A stretch of DNA of 64,000 bases, taken from assembly GCA_033060915.1 (NCBI GenBank), contig CM065380.1, positions 47,404,501 to 47,468,500 of the forward strand, given 5' to 3'. A program made the position numbers and the translations under genes. The stretch is from Euryodendron excelsum (lineage: Eukaryota; Streptophyta; Magnoliopsida; Ericales; Pentaphylacaceae). Below the pieces are notes generated by a model. The model saw only the letters and a list, made by a program, of their open reading frames with translations, was not told where the DNA came from and did not search any database. Below, piece by piece: positions 20,426 through 31,202 of this stretch (positions within the stretch are counted from its first letter, which is position 1; the number at the start of each line of letters is the position of its first letter).

Positions 20426-22421
20426 ATGGCTGCTAACCCTGAAGAATCCTCTCAAGTCTTTCGGGAGGAGGTCAACGAAATGAGGACCAAGATGGATGAG
20501 ATGCTCAAACTCATTCAAGCTATGGCTATGAAGGATACTACTGTAGTCCCATCATCATCCATGACTTCATCCAAGGACCCTGAACCCTTTAATCCAAGGA
20601 TTGTGCTTCAGTCTGACAATGTTAGGAGGAATAAGGAAGATGCCAAAGGGATCAGCGCTGAACCGAAGGAGACCATATTACTTTCACCTGTCGTAAAGAA
20701 GGCCCCCCTAGACCCTCTCAGTCTAAAAATCCAAGGGCTAGAGGATTCGCTGCGGAGTCTTCATGGCCATGACGCTTATGAGTTCACCGCCTACGATGAG
20801 CTCTGTTTCTTTCTTGACCACCCGAGACCTGCCAGGTTCAAAATGCCCAACTTCCAGAAATACGACGGCACCGGTAACCCCGTTGCTCATCTTCGTCTCT
20901 ATGCTGGAGCGCTAAGTGGTCATGGTAACGATCCTAAGTTCCTCATACAGCTATTCCAACACAGTCTCATAGGGTCTGCACTGCAATGGTTTGCTCGTTT
21001 GGATTTAAGGAAGATTACAACCTGGATCGAGCTGGTCAATGCATTTAAAGCCCAGTATCGTCACAATATTGTTCTTACCTCTGACCGTTGGTCCCTCATG
21101 ACTATGAGCAAAGGTGAGAAGGAAAGCTTTAAAGGATACGCCCTGAGATGGAGGGAGGCCACTGCATAAGTCAATCCCCTACTGGAGGAAAAGGAGTACG
21201 TACAACTGTTTGTACATACTTTCCAAGCTATATTCTACGAGAAGCTCTGCACAAGCGTGGAAAAAAGCTTATTCAAGCTCATCATGCAGGGGGAAATGAT
21301 AGAAAACGGCCTCAAGACTGGGAGGATTACAGACCCCTACGCCAAGACTGGAGAAAGTACTACCAACATAGCCAAGAGAATGGCTACTGCGAAGGGAACA
21401 ATCAGGAAGGAAAGTGAAGTGTCTGCTATTCTGCCTAGCCAACTACCCCAATACCGTCAACCATTACAATCACACCCTGTCCTACCCTTACCCACTTTAA
21501 CCATGCCTGTTCCAACCCCTAACTATGGTCTCGCTGGGACATGACCTAACTTCAATAGACCTGCTCGACGCATCCGTACCTTCGACGCTTTAGCCTGCAC
21601 CCAAAGGCTTACCATAGCCTTCTGAAGAACAACATCTTGAAGCCCGTACTTACTTGCCCGTTGCCAAGCCCTCTGCCCCCGACCTTTAATGCCGCCCTTA
21701 CATGTGAATACCATTCGGGTGGCCAAGGGCATGACACCGAAAGCTGCTTCACTCTCAAGCACAAGATCCAAGATTTGATCGATAATAAAACCATTGATCT
21801 GCAGCCGATAAAACCTGCTCTAACCCCCAATGTGACCACTAACCCTCTGTTGGATCACACCGTTAACATGATACTAGTAGAGATGGAAGGCGAGGGAGAT
21901 TTCGATGAGCCTAGAGCTGAAGGTTGTGAGGACAATTGGGAGACCGATGAAGAAGATGACTGGGAGGAGGATTTCCTATTGTGCCCGATTTATCTCTATA
22001 ACCCAGATGAGGTACTGGATGCTTCTGACTAGCCCATTGAGGAGCCAATGTCTCTAGAAAATGAGCTTGCTGAGAACACGGCTGTTGATGAATGGGGTGA
22101 TGAGTTTCTACACCTGTAGCAGCTAAAAGTCACTTGCTGGAAAACCCTTGGCCCGCAACTGAGTACAACTATAAAGACATGGGCTGGGAGCTAGAGAAGC
22201 CAAGAGCACAGACAGAACCATTCGAGTTGGAAGGGGGTGAACTAGTCATCCTATTTACAGAAGAACCCACTGCAAAAAACAAGAAGGAGGCTGACAACCG
22301 CGCTAGCAACGTCAACATCTTCGGAGCTCTAGGAGATGCCTTTGCCTGTCTCGCCTTGGCCGAGGATCTGGGTCGTGAATGGAGCATTGAAGATGTGGGC
22401 ATTGTCCCAAGTCCTTACTGA
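20426..22421 (+). pseudogene. gag: gag of element A (Retrotrans_gag-type capsid and Zn-knuckle), broken
   Basis: The polyprotein forms the capsid-like particle that holds the element's RNA. The start ATG (20426) begins MAANPEESSQ and is followed by a coiled-coil-like segment. Residues about 140-248 match the Retrotrans_gag fold (KYDGTGNPVAHLRLYAGAL, SALQWFARL, ESFKGYALRWREATA). A TAA at 21167 interrupts the frame, which continues without shift (FVHTFQAIFYEKL, IMQGEMIENGLKTGRI) to a TGA at 21542. After a frameshift, 21637-22032 carries a CEYHSGGQGHDTESC finger (C-x2-H-x5-H-x4-C) and KHKIQDLID, typical of Tat/Athila gag, then an acidic tail. A further shifted frame ends SPY at 22421. There is no protease motif. 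Confidence 0.85.
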
Positions 22422-24335
22422 AACAGGAATCCCAACAAAAGCGTGCAAGAGAGGGATGTTTTCACCTACTTTCTTTCTATCACTTTATCTTTTCATCTCA
22501 AATTAATATCTGCATTTCTTTTTGTTTCAAACAAGAACTATATGCTTTTCACTGATATTATAGAATGATTAAGTCTTTTTGTTCTCTGCCGTTATCTTAT
22601 ATGTCTTTTGGGAATGATAGCTACTTCCTATGTAAAGGGGCATGGTTTGTCTCATGGAATGATTTGACTTGAAGGGATGATAGCATGGGTTAAACACTCA
22701 CCAAATGATCAGTTTTCCACAGAGAGAGAGGATAAGGATGAGTGAGGATACTAACCAAAGGCGACACTTACAAGATACTGAAGCTAAGTGATGTGTGGTC
22801 AGTCTATCAAAATGAAGAGGAGCCATCTTTCACTTCCCCACATCTAAATAAAAGAATAAATAACTAACTAAATAAAAAAATGTGCTTATATTCCCTTCGC
22901 TTAACCCCTAGTGCCTTGCGGAAAGCAAAATTTTTCTTTGTTAACCCCGATCCAAGACTGTCATGCCCACACTAGGGCAGACAATAGTTGAGAACTCTAG
23001 AAATGGTATCCACTTCTATCATGCTAGGATAGTATCGAAGGCTCTATAGATCAAGCAATCTAATTCAAAGTGAAAAGAGGCTCCCATTTCATTTCCCATA
23101 CAGTTAAAAGCAACCCCTTGCCAAACGCGTTGAGCCGTATATCTTTTCTTAACAAAACCCCAACTTAGGGATCACCGCCCACATTGGGTAGATTGAACTG
23201 CCAAGGAAAAGACCTAAGGAAAAAAGGGTCGAAGAATTATTCATTTCATAAAAGAAAAGAAAGGACAAAGTGAAGGAAAAGAATTACCAAGGGGTAAGAG
23301 GTCAAAAAAAAAAAAAAAATCCTAAAAAAAGGCCTGAAGAAAATCGTGATTGAGTCATCTTCAAAAAGCATAATAAGAAGATCGAAAGAGAAGAGAATCA
23401 TGTTTATCTCAAGAAGCATATAGAAAGGGTGAAATAAAAGAGTCATTTTCACCCGGAGAAGAAGGGAATTTAGAGGTGATCCAAGGTTACAAAGAAACCC
23501 AGTAAAAACAATAGGTTCGAGCCTTTACCCTTTCTTGCAAAACCCCAAAATCATGGCCTACATTATAACCCTATTAAAGTCCTTTTTGATTGAAACAGAT
23601 TGCTTGATCTAAATGAGCTAGACACGCTGCCAAAGCCAAGAAGGATGCTAACCCTACTGAGAAAAAGTCAAGGATGGTACGGATCTAAACCCTATTGAAA
23701 ACAACATTGAATTTGAGCCTACATATCCCATCGTTGCAAAAACCCCTTAGACTAGCCTACATTACAGTCCTAAACAAAGTCTCCTCAGATTGAAAGGACT
23801 GGCCGCTTATCGCTCTGCTAAAGGTCAGGTGAGCTGTTGCTAAAACCCCGAGAGTCAAGAGTTTTAACCTAATAATCATATACACTAACCCTGAAACAGA
23901 GAATCGGAGAGGGTCAGAAGGTTGAGAAAGTTGCAAAGTGCTATTATCCAATCAAGGTAGGGTTAAGCCAGAAGAGAGGCTAAACCCCCGAAAAGGAAGG
24001 AGTTACCATTCCAAAGAGTACAAGTTTAACAACATCCCTTGTCATTCTATCAGTTAATGTACTTCTAATATGTGCATAAAAAAATAAAAAAAAATCACAC
24101 GAGCTTCGCATAGACATAACTCCATGTAAAACCAGAAGTCATCAACATCAACTCATATAAAAGATACATAACATCATCATCCATCACATGCATCTGATCA
24201 TATGCCTAGCCGTAAAGATCATAAATGCATCCGTCTTTCCATGCTTCTAAATACCATAAATATCCATCTGTCTAACATAAATACATCTCAGGAATAGGGG
24301 CAAAGGAAGATCAGAATCTCCATAAGGGGCATTTG
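22422..24335 (+). other. Non-coding repeat zone between gag and the antisense gene
   Basis: This 1.9-kb stretch holds no plausible gene. It has imperfect repeats of about 200 bp with recurring GCCTACATTACA..CCTAAA..AGATTGAAAGG themes (about 23530-23950) and GATCACCGCCCACATTGGG or CATGCCCACACTAGGGCAG themes (22950-23190). Related zones are at 33842-35797 and, reverse, 50570-52800. The zone is far more similar between elements A and 2 than random intergenic DNA would be. Its role is unknown. It occupies the place of pol. Confidence 0.55.
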
Positions 24336-25639
24336 TCACAGGTCAAAGTCGATGTCAACCGAATCAAAATCCCCGAAACCCGGCATCGAAGGAGGCGGAT
24401 AGCTACTCGAAGCACCAGCGTCCTGCAGAGAAGACAGAACCAAAATCAGTCACATGGAAAAAAGAACTAAACAACAGCAGAGCAAGAAGAAGCAGAGAAA
24501 GAACAACATACCCCCCCACCACCCAACTGAGATAGCCGAGCCGTCAAGGAAGCTACCTCGGCCTAGTACTGATCCCGCTCCATCTGGTACTGACCTCTCT
24601 GGTCTCTCATAACAGTAAACTCAGCCTGGGGCGCAAATCTTCCGGCACAGTGCCACAAGTCCACCACCTCTTGGCCAACAACGTACCTGCCGACTACTAC
24701 CTCAAACCGAGTGAAGGCACTGACCGAATGAGCCCCAAAGTGTGCAGCATAATCTGTGTCTGGGGGAAGCAGGAACTCGACACCTGGCTGAGGCTCCTGA
24801 TAAGGGATAGGCACTCCCGCCACCAAGGCTCCAAACATATACTCCGGCGGAGCCCGTGCTAATCGAAACTCCTCATGAAACTGTCGCCAGTGTTGCTCTT
24901 CGAGATAGGACTCCCAAGTGTCATCACTGAGAAAAGCAGCCCTCGACAAGGATAACGGGACTAAGTATCGGATTGTCTAGCAATAAACTGATCCAATGAA
25001 AGGCCACCAAGACACATCCCTCACCTCAATCAGCTCTAGGTTAGCCCGGAGTGTCACAAAATCAGTAATCTCCGATTGCGGGGCTACCTGGTCGTGAGCC
25101 CACCTCAAAGCACGAGGATAGAGGTCATCCTCAACAACTGTAGGGCAACGAACGGGAAGGTACTCGTAGCTCCACCAGACGAGGAAAGTCCGGACCCGCA
25201 TCAATCGAAGGAAGCAGCCAAAGGAGAAGGACCCCCAGTCCAGCTCAGCTGTGTGTACTCGAGGAGAAGGCAAATGTTGTATGGAGTGTACGCTGGGGTG
25301 ATAAGCCAAATCCCCGAGTGGGGGAATATTCGGTACCTGCAAGTCTCCCAAGTTAGCATCCGTCTGCCTATGCCTGGAGGAAGCTCTCCTATAACCGGTC
25401 ACTTGATTCCCAAGGCCCGGTACCTCCTCCTCTGTGCCAATCTCCTCTACGAAAGCCAGCTCAATTGGGGGAAAGGGGTCGACGGGTGGCCTACTCCCCT
25501 GACCGCTCTGACTAGACGTTGCTTACCCAGTAGACCGTTGGCTGCCCCTAGATCGACTGGAGCTGCTAGTGGAATCAGTTTGAGCCGCCTTCCTCGAGCG
25601 GCGTCTCCTCTCAAAGCCATCATCACCCGCATCTGCCAT
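24336..25639 (-). pseudogene. Antisense PMD-like gene of element A, two-exon, broken
   Basis: The gene runs opposite to gag. The ATG at 25639 (MADAGDDGFERRRR) follows a likely splice acceptor. The 376-codon exon 1 (24512-25639) has a Ser/Arg-rich N-terminus, a segment ending PLGDLAYHPSVHS, then the plant mobile domain C-terminal part (ELDWGSFSFGCFL, YLPVRCPTVVEDD, YPRALRWAHDQ, RDVSWWPFIGSV, PPEYMFGALVAG, DTDYAAHFGAH, AFTRFEVVVG). In-frame stops occur near 25525, 24977 and 24560. About 170 residues of the PMD core present in element 2 are missing between HTA and ELDW, without a frame change. A phase-0 intron joins exon 2 (24336-24422), ending DIDFDL. PMD proteins such as MAIN/MAIL1 act in plant silencing. 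Function here is unknown. Confidence 0.75.
24423..24511 (-). other. Predicted 89-bp intron of the antisense PMD gene
   Basis: On the reverse strand the donor GTATGTTG follows GGTGGGGGG, and the acceptor TTCTCTGCAG precedes GACGCTGGTGC. Splicing is in phase 0 and joins the coiled-coil end (RLSQLGG) to a 28-residue acidic exon. Donor and acceptor recur in the fragment at 44493-45469 (GTATGTCG, TTTATAG). In element 2 the acceptor reads GCAAGACG, so the AG is displaced by one base. Confidence 0.65.
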
Positions 25640-26842
25640 CCTGAAAAGGTAAGGCAAGGTAAGAGGTGTGAATGTGCCATATACGCAGATAAACAATAAC
25701 ATAATAAAGTAAAATAAAATAAACAACTAACACAAACAGAATGAATAAAAGATTTCAAATGATAAAGCAAATTCCCTACATAAACCCTTCGATTTTCCAA
25801 CTTCAAGTCAAATCTCAAAGGTTTTTTGTCTTTTTCCTTCAAAAAGATTTTATTTCTAAACCTTTCCCAATTCTTCCTCTAAATTCTAAAAATTTCGACA
25901 GAGTCCCATTTAAAAATGGCCCCTACAACACCCATAACATCAACACAAAACACAAAACGTGCACTTTTCAAACATTACAATCACATAATTTCAGCACCCG
26001 CGCACACTTTTCAATTTTTTTTGAAATTTTCAAAACAGATGTTTTACTTTTCCAATAAATCAATGGTTTTCCAAGTTGACCTAAAATTCCTCAAAATCAT
26101 TTCAAATGTTTTCTAAAAATATTCCTACATTTTTCAAAATTTCAAACTCTAAAAATTCCATCAATTTCCTAAGTTTTTCAATTTTCCTATTTTTCAAAAA
26201 ATAAAAAATTCACCGAGTTTTCACAAAATCACGAAACTTCATACGATTGATAAACACATTTTTCTAAGGCACATTGCACAAAAATCTAGCCAAAAAACTC
26301 ATTGCCCAAGCCTGTAGGAACAAATCTCAAAACATCAAATTCTACTATTCACATGATTCAAACGAAATTCTACACATCAAAGTTAACAAAAATTTGAAAA
26401 CTCACTTTTTTGGAGTTCTCCAGCTAAATTTTCTCTTTCGGCGACTTTTCCGATGACGTGGTCTTCTTCCGGCAATCACCCGTGGTCTCCAAGAGGTGCT
26501 CCTTCAATATTCCAGTTGGTTTCCTCGTAAAGTCTCTCGGATTTGCGAAAAACTCTTCAAATGTCTCAAATGTTCGCACCAGAATTTTTCTGGTTGTAAC
26601 TCTAGGCCTGGTGCCACTAGCAGAGGCGCCAAGCCTTTTCTACCAAAGGCGCCACTCCTAGTGGCGCTAGTTTTCTAATTCTGGGTAGCTTTGCCCTTTT
26701 CCTGCCAAAACTTGTTTTCGAAGGGCTTTTGGGCCTAGTATCCATTTCCAAACCCTCGTTTTCCAAATACGTCCCTCCGACCACCTCACGGTCAACATGG
26801 GGCTTTTACTTTATCGTTTTCTGTCTTCGATAAGTAAAGACA
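25640..26842 (-). promoter_or_regulatory. 5' region of the antisense gene: candidate promoter, 5' UTR and 765-bp intron
   Basis: On the reverse strand, a donor AAAAAAGTGAGTTTTC (intron from 26405) and an acceptor ACCTTTTCAG (to 25641) frame a T/A-rich intron directly before the ATG. The same boundaries occur in element 2 (38863 to 37675) and element B (48614 to 49497). Upstream are GGCGCC inverted repeats (26600-26670) and, near 26810-26820, CGATAAAGTAA, where element 2 has CTATAAAATA. I take this as a decayed TATA box. The antisense gene would thus have its own promoter just inside the 3' LTR. Confidence 0.5.
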
Positions 26843-26858
26843 GGAAAAGAGGGGCAGC
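26843..26858 (+). other. Polypurine tract before LTR2
   Basis: AGGAAAAGAGGGGCAGC lies directly before TGTAAGCACC. It is the plus-strand primer site. Reverse copies lie at 48307-48325 and 60491-60510. Element 2 has lost its copy by deletion. Confidence 0.75.
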
Positions 26859-29800
26859 TGTAAGCACCCCATTTTTGACCGCTTGGCGGTCTTCACTCTG
26901 TCCAGACTTGTATTCAAGTCATTGTGGGCATATTTTAATCCAAATTAACTTTCTAAGTCTAGTCCCGTCAATTCATCGCTTCGCGGGCCCCGTCGAGCGC
27001 AAATAGAGGCAAAAGGACCAAAATGCCCTTGGGGGCATTGTTTAGTCTAATTCCAAATTTGGCACGTCTTTCCAAAGACGGTAAGTCCCCTTTCTAATTC
27101 CAACAGGCATGTGTTTCTAAAGATGGTAAGTCCCAATTCCAATTCCAAATCAGGCACGTCTTTTTGAAGACGGTAAGTTCCTTTTCCAATTTCAATTCCA
27201 ATTCCAATCCCTCTCTCGAGACCGTTGATTCCTCGAGATGGTCCGACACATTTTCGAAGAAAATCTCTTCGAAACGGTAAGTCCCTTTAAACCTGTCGAC
27301 CGGAACGAGATCCCAAGTCCCCTAGATGGTAGAACATTCCACATTTGGAGCCTGCTAGCCCGCCAATGGAGAAATGTCCATTTAGGCACGCCTTTCGAGA
27401 AAGTTAATTCTTAGGCGCTAAGTCCCTTTAGCAGCTTCTTGAGATCAGGTAGTCTCGGGAATGATCGCGAACCGTCAGAGTAGCGGAAATACTCGCAAAC
27501 AGGTTGATATAGGGAATTGCCAAAAGAACCCTTGTATCATGTGACCGCCGTCAGGGTTGCGGAAACACCTAAAACCCAGGTCAACACCAGTGCCTGCTAG
27601 CCCACTTCGGTGAAAAATGGCCAAACTTTCCCTAGGGGCATTTTCTGGCACGTTTCTCGAGAGCACACCTAAGCCCTCAGAACGATAAGTCCCCTTTCCT
27701 ATATCATCTCAGAGATGATCCGGCATGATTAGGTGCCCTCCAATTAGTTTCGGGTCAATTCCGAGACTTTTCGGTCAAGATGACCATTTTGCCCATAGGC
27801 ATCCGAGTGCCCCGGGAACTACACCGGCTCTGGTTATCAAACCAGTAACCTCCCGGGAATGCTCCTTATAGTATTCCTGGCCTTCCTTTATCTTTCCAGA
27901 TCATTCCGAGTCAATTTCGGCAAACCCGGTAAAAAATGACCGTTTTGCCCCTGGAAGGCCGGTCACCTTTTCCAACCACACCGGCTCTAGGTATCAAACC
28001 AGCAACCTTTGAGAACATTCTAAGTAATGTTTCCAAATCTCGAGTCTTTTTTCAGGACATTCCGGGTCCGTCCCGGCAGCTTTCTAGCTTAATTGACCGT
28101 TTTGCCCTCAACGGGCCGGTCAATCCTTTCGACACATCCTATCCCCATTTTTTAAGTCAAATATCTCCGGGACACTATTCTGAGTGTTCCTGCCCTTTTT
28201 TGGCTCTTCAGATCATTCCCGGCCTCTTCAAATTGTTCCCAGACTTTTCGGAGTCACTCCTAGTGAAGCCAGGCTAAAAATTGCATGGTAGTCACTAGTA
28301 CAGGCACCCAAATCTTCCGAAGATACGTTACTCGCCGACCTTAAAAATTTCCAAACTGGCTGGCGTCACTAGTAGTGGCGCCAAGAAAAATTTTGCCCTT
28401 GCACCATTACAACAGGCGCCAGGTCTATCCCACCTCTATAAATACAAAGCCTCTTCCAGTGTGAAAGGGGTTTGCAAACTCAGTCTAAAAAACCTAGTAT
28501 TTAATATACAGAGCTCGTAGTTTCCCCTAAATCCTAGCTTCTCTAGTTTTTCCAAACCCTAGCCACCATACACTAAACCCTAGCCTCCTATACACTCCTA
28601 TACACCCTCATACACTTATACACTAGCCTCCAACCCTTCTTTGAAGACTTGAAGGGCTGCAATCTGAAGGTTTGAAGATTGAAGATGAACTCTTAAAGAT
28701 TGAAGTGAAGATCGAAGCAAGACAAGCAAAGCAAAGCAAAGCGCGCAAAGTTAAGCAAAATAAAAAAGACACAAGGTAGGCTTCTTATTTACGTTTACGC
28801 ATCTTTTTCCTCTCTCTTCTCTCTTCTAACCCATTTGGATTTTCTCTATTTTAATCCCCCATCTCTTTCCCCCCCTTTTTTTGCATGCTTGAAACAAGGG
28901 GACTCCCGGTCCATGTGTAGGATTAGATTATTAGAGGGCCACCGTGTCTGGGACTTTCTTTTAGTCTAACTGGAGACCACGTGGGTTTGGCCCCCTTGAT
29001 TATGTGGTGTAGCCTTAACCTTGTATGCTCATGACCCCAAATTTACATTGTGCATATCATCTTTTTGCATTCTTCCAAAAGTCGTTTTCAAAATCGTTCT
29101 CAAACTCGTTTTCAAAACTTGCATTAAAAATTGTTTTCAAAATTGGCTCAAAGTCTTCTTTTTCAAAACTTGTTTTCAAAATCACAATTCTAGGGTGATT
29201 CTAGTCTTTCCATGGCTAGGGTTGCTTTAGGAAAGTTCTATATTTAAAATTGCCTATATGGTCCATATTTTCAATTCTTTGTTGTTTTCAAAATCACTTT
29301 CTTAAAGTGGTTCTAGCCTTCTTATGGTTGGAATTGCTTTAGGAAAGTGAAACATTTTTATACTTTCTAAAAAAATTCTCTTTTCAAAAATCTATTTTTT
29401 CTAAAACCTCATTTTTCAACGTGTTTTCCAAAAAACTCTTCTTTCCAAAATTGTTTTCTAAAAACTCCTCTAAAAATATTTTTTTCAAAACTTCCTTTTA
29501 AATTCCTTTCCAAAATACTCTCCTAAAAATCCACTTTCTAAAAAGGCTTCCCAAATCTCTTTTCTAAAAACTCTCTCCAACAATCTTTTTCCAAAAATAT
29601 TTCTAAAAACTCTCTTCTCAAAATCTTCCTTCTAGAAACTCCTCTCTAGGATTCCCTTCTAAAAATCTTCGTATCTCAAAACACACTTTTCAAAAATCCT
29701 TTTCCTTAGAGCTCAAGTCAAGCCTTAGAGCTAACAATTAGGAAACCCTAATTTTCTTTCCAAAAATATGGTTTTCAAACTTGCTTTAAAACTTAGGTTT

Positions 29801-31202
29801 CCAAAACCTCCCATTTTCTACGTGAAAATTATATTTTCAAAAACCCATTTTCTACGTCAAAACCATATATTTCCAAATCTAAGGTTTCTAAAAATTCCTT
29901 TTCCAAATCCTTATCAAATCAAATCTTCCCTTTAGGAAACCAAATCAAATCCCCCGTTTAGGAAACTAGATCCAATCCTCCGTTTTTTGAAACAAGATCA
30001 AACCTTCGTTTTTAGAAACAAAATCCAATCTCTTGTTTTAGGAAATAGGAATCTTAACCCTTCCTAATTTAAATCTTTCCTAATTCAACTCCTTCCTAAT
30101 ATTCTACTTTCCTAAATCTTAAGTTTCCAAAACTTGAACATAAAAATCTTTCCTAAATTTTAAAACTCAAAATTTAAATTTTTCCTAATTCAACTCTCTC
30201 CTAATTTCTTACCTTCCTAAACCATAAGTTTCCTAAAACTTGCAAATATTTCTTTAAACATTAAGCTTCCAAAATTTTCCTAATTCATCCCTTTCTTAAT
30301 TCTACTCCTTTTCAAATATTAACTTTCCAAATCTTTCTTAAACTCAAACTTTTCCTAATTTCAAGATTTTCTAAAACTCAAACTTTAAAACTTTCTAAAT
30401 CTTAAACTTTTTAAATTTCAAATCTTTCTAAAATTCTAAGTTTTCTAAAATCAAAACTTCCTTAAGTTAAATCTTCCTAAACCTCTAACCTTTCTAAATT
30501 CTAAACTTTTCTAAACTTCAAATCTTTTTAAATCTAAAGCTTTCTAAACGCAAAACTTTCTTTCTTTAAAAACTTTTCTATTTCAAAACATTCCAAATTC
30601 GAAACTTTTCTATTTTGAAAACTTTCTAAATTCGAAACTTTTTTAAGTTAAAACTTTCCTAAATCAAAATTTTCCTAAAGTGAAACCTTTCCTTTTTCAA
30701 AATTTTCCTAATTCAAAACTTTCCTAAGTTAAAATTTTCCTAAGTTGAAACTTTCTTAATTCAAAACTTTCCTAAGTTGAAACTTTCCTAAATCAAAACT
30801 TTCCTAAAATGATACTTCCCTAATTTGAACCTTTCTTAAATCTAGTCTTTCCTAATCTTTCCAAGTCCAACGTTTGAGTCAATATTTTCTAAAATTCTTT
30901 GAAGTCAAGTCAAATCTTTTCTAAGTCTCAAGTGTTTCCGAAGTCTAGCTTTCCTAAAACCAAGTTTTTCAAAACCAATCTTTTCAAATCTTCCAATAAA
31001 AGTCCAAATTTTATACTCTTCTAATTTCAATTCGAATTCCAACTCTAACTCTTTTCCAAATCAACTCTTTTATTCTTAATCGGACTCTTGTCCGAACTAC
31101 GACTGACCTGGTTCCTCCAAAAGGATACATAGGCAACCCTTATGGGTGCGGTCGCCACATTTTTCAAATCTCAAATTCCACAACATTTTTCAAATTTTCA
31201 AT
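26859..31202 (+). mobile_element. LTR2, 3'-truncated, shared between internal regions A and 2
   Basis: It starts TGTAAGCACCCCATTTTTG and follows the LTR order: U3 repeats (27055-27200), GGCGCC hairpins (28365-28425), TATAAATA (28437-28444), pyrimidine tract (29400-30950) and U5 block 1 (31078-31160). It then jumps at about 31200 into leader sequence (CTATTCACTTTAA, matching 18949), so the last 0.7 kb of the LTR, the PBS and about 60 bp of leader are gone. The junction has short shared TTCAAT. It resembles LTR3 more than LTR1. Confidence 0.85.
28437..28444 (+). promoter_or_regulatory. LTR2 TATA box
   Basis: TATAAATA in CACCTCTATAAATACAAAG, directly after the GGCGCC hairpin zone. Confidence 0.65.

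Larger units (their letters stand above)
18878..26858 (+). mobile_element. Internal region of element A (non-autonomous Tat/Ogre-like)
   Basis: The 8.0-kb internal region lies between LTR1 and LTR2. In order it has the PBS (18880-18898), a 1.5-kb leader, a broken gag (20426-22421), a 1.9-kb non-coding repeat zone, an antisense PMD gene (24336-25639) with its upstream region to about 26840, and the purine tract at 26843-26858. No pol domain is present between gag and the antisense gene, where autonomous Tat/Ogre elements carry several kilobases of pol. Confidence 0.85.

Noticed and set aside
22422..24335. Possible decayed pol (RT or integrase) between gag and the antisense gene
   Set aside because: I looked for YxDD-type, DTGA-type and HHCC-type motifs in the available frames and saw none; the zone is built of non-coding repeats also found in the other copies.
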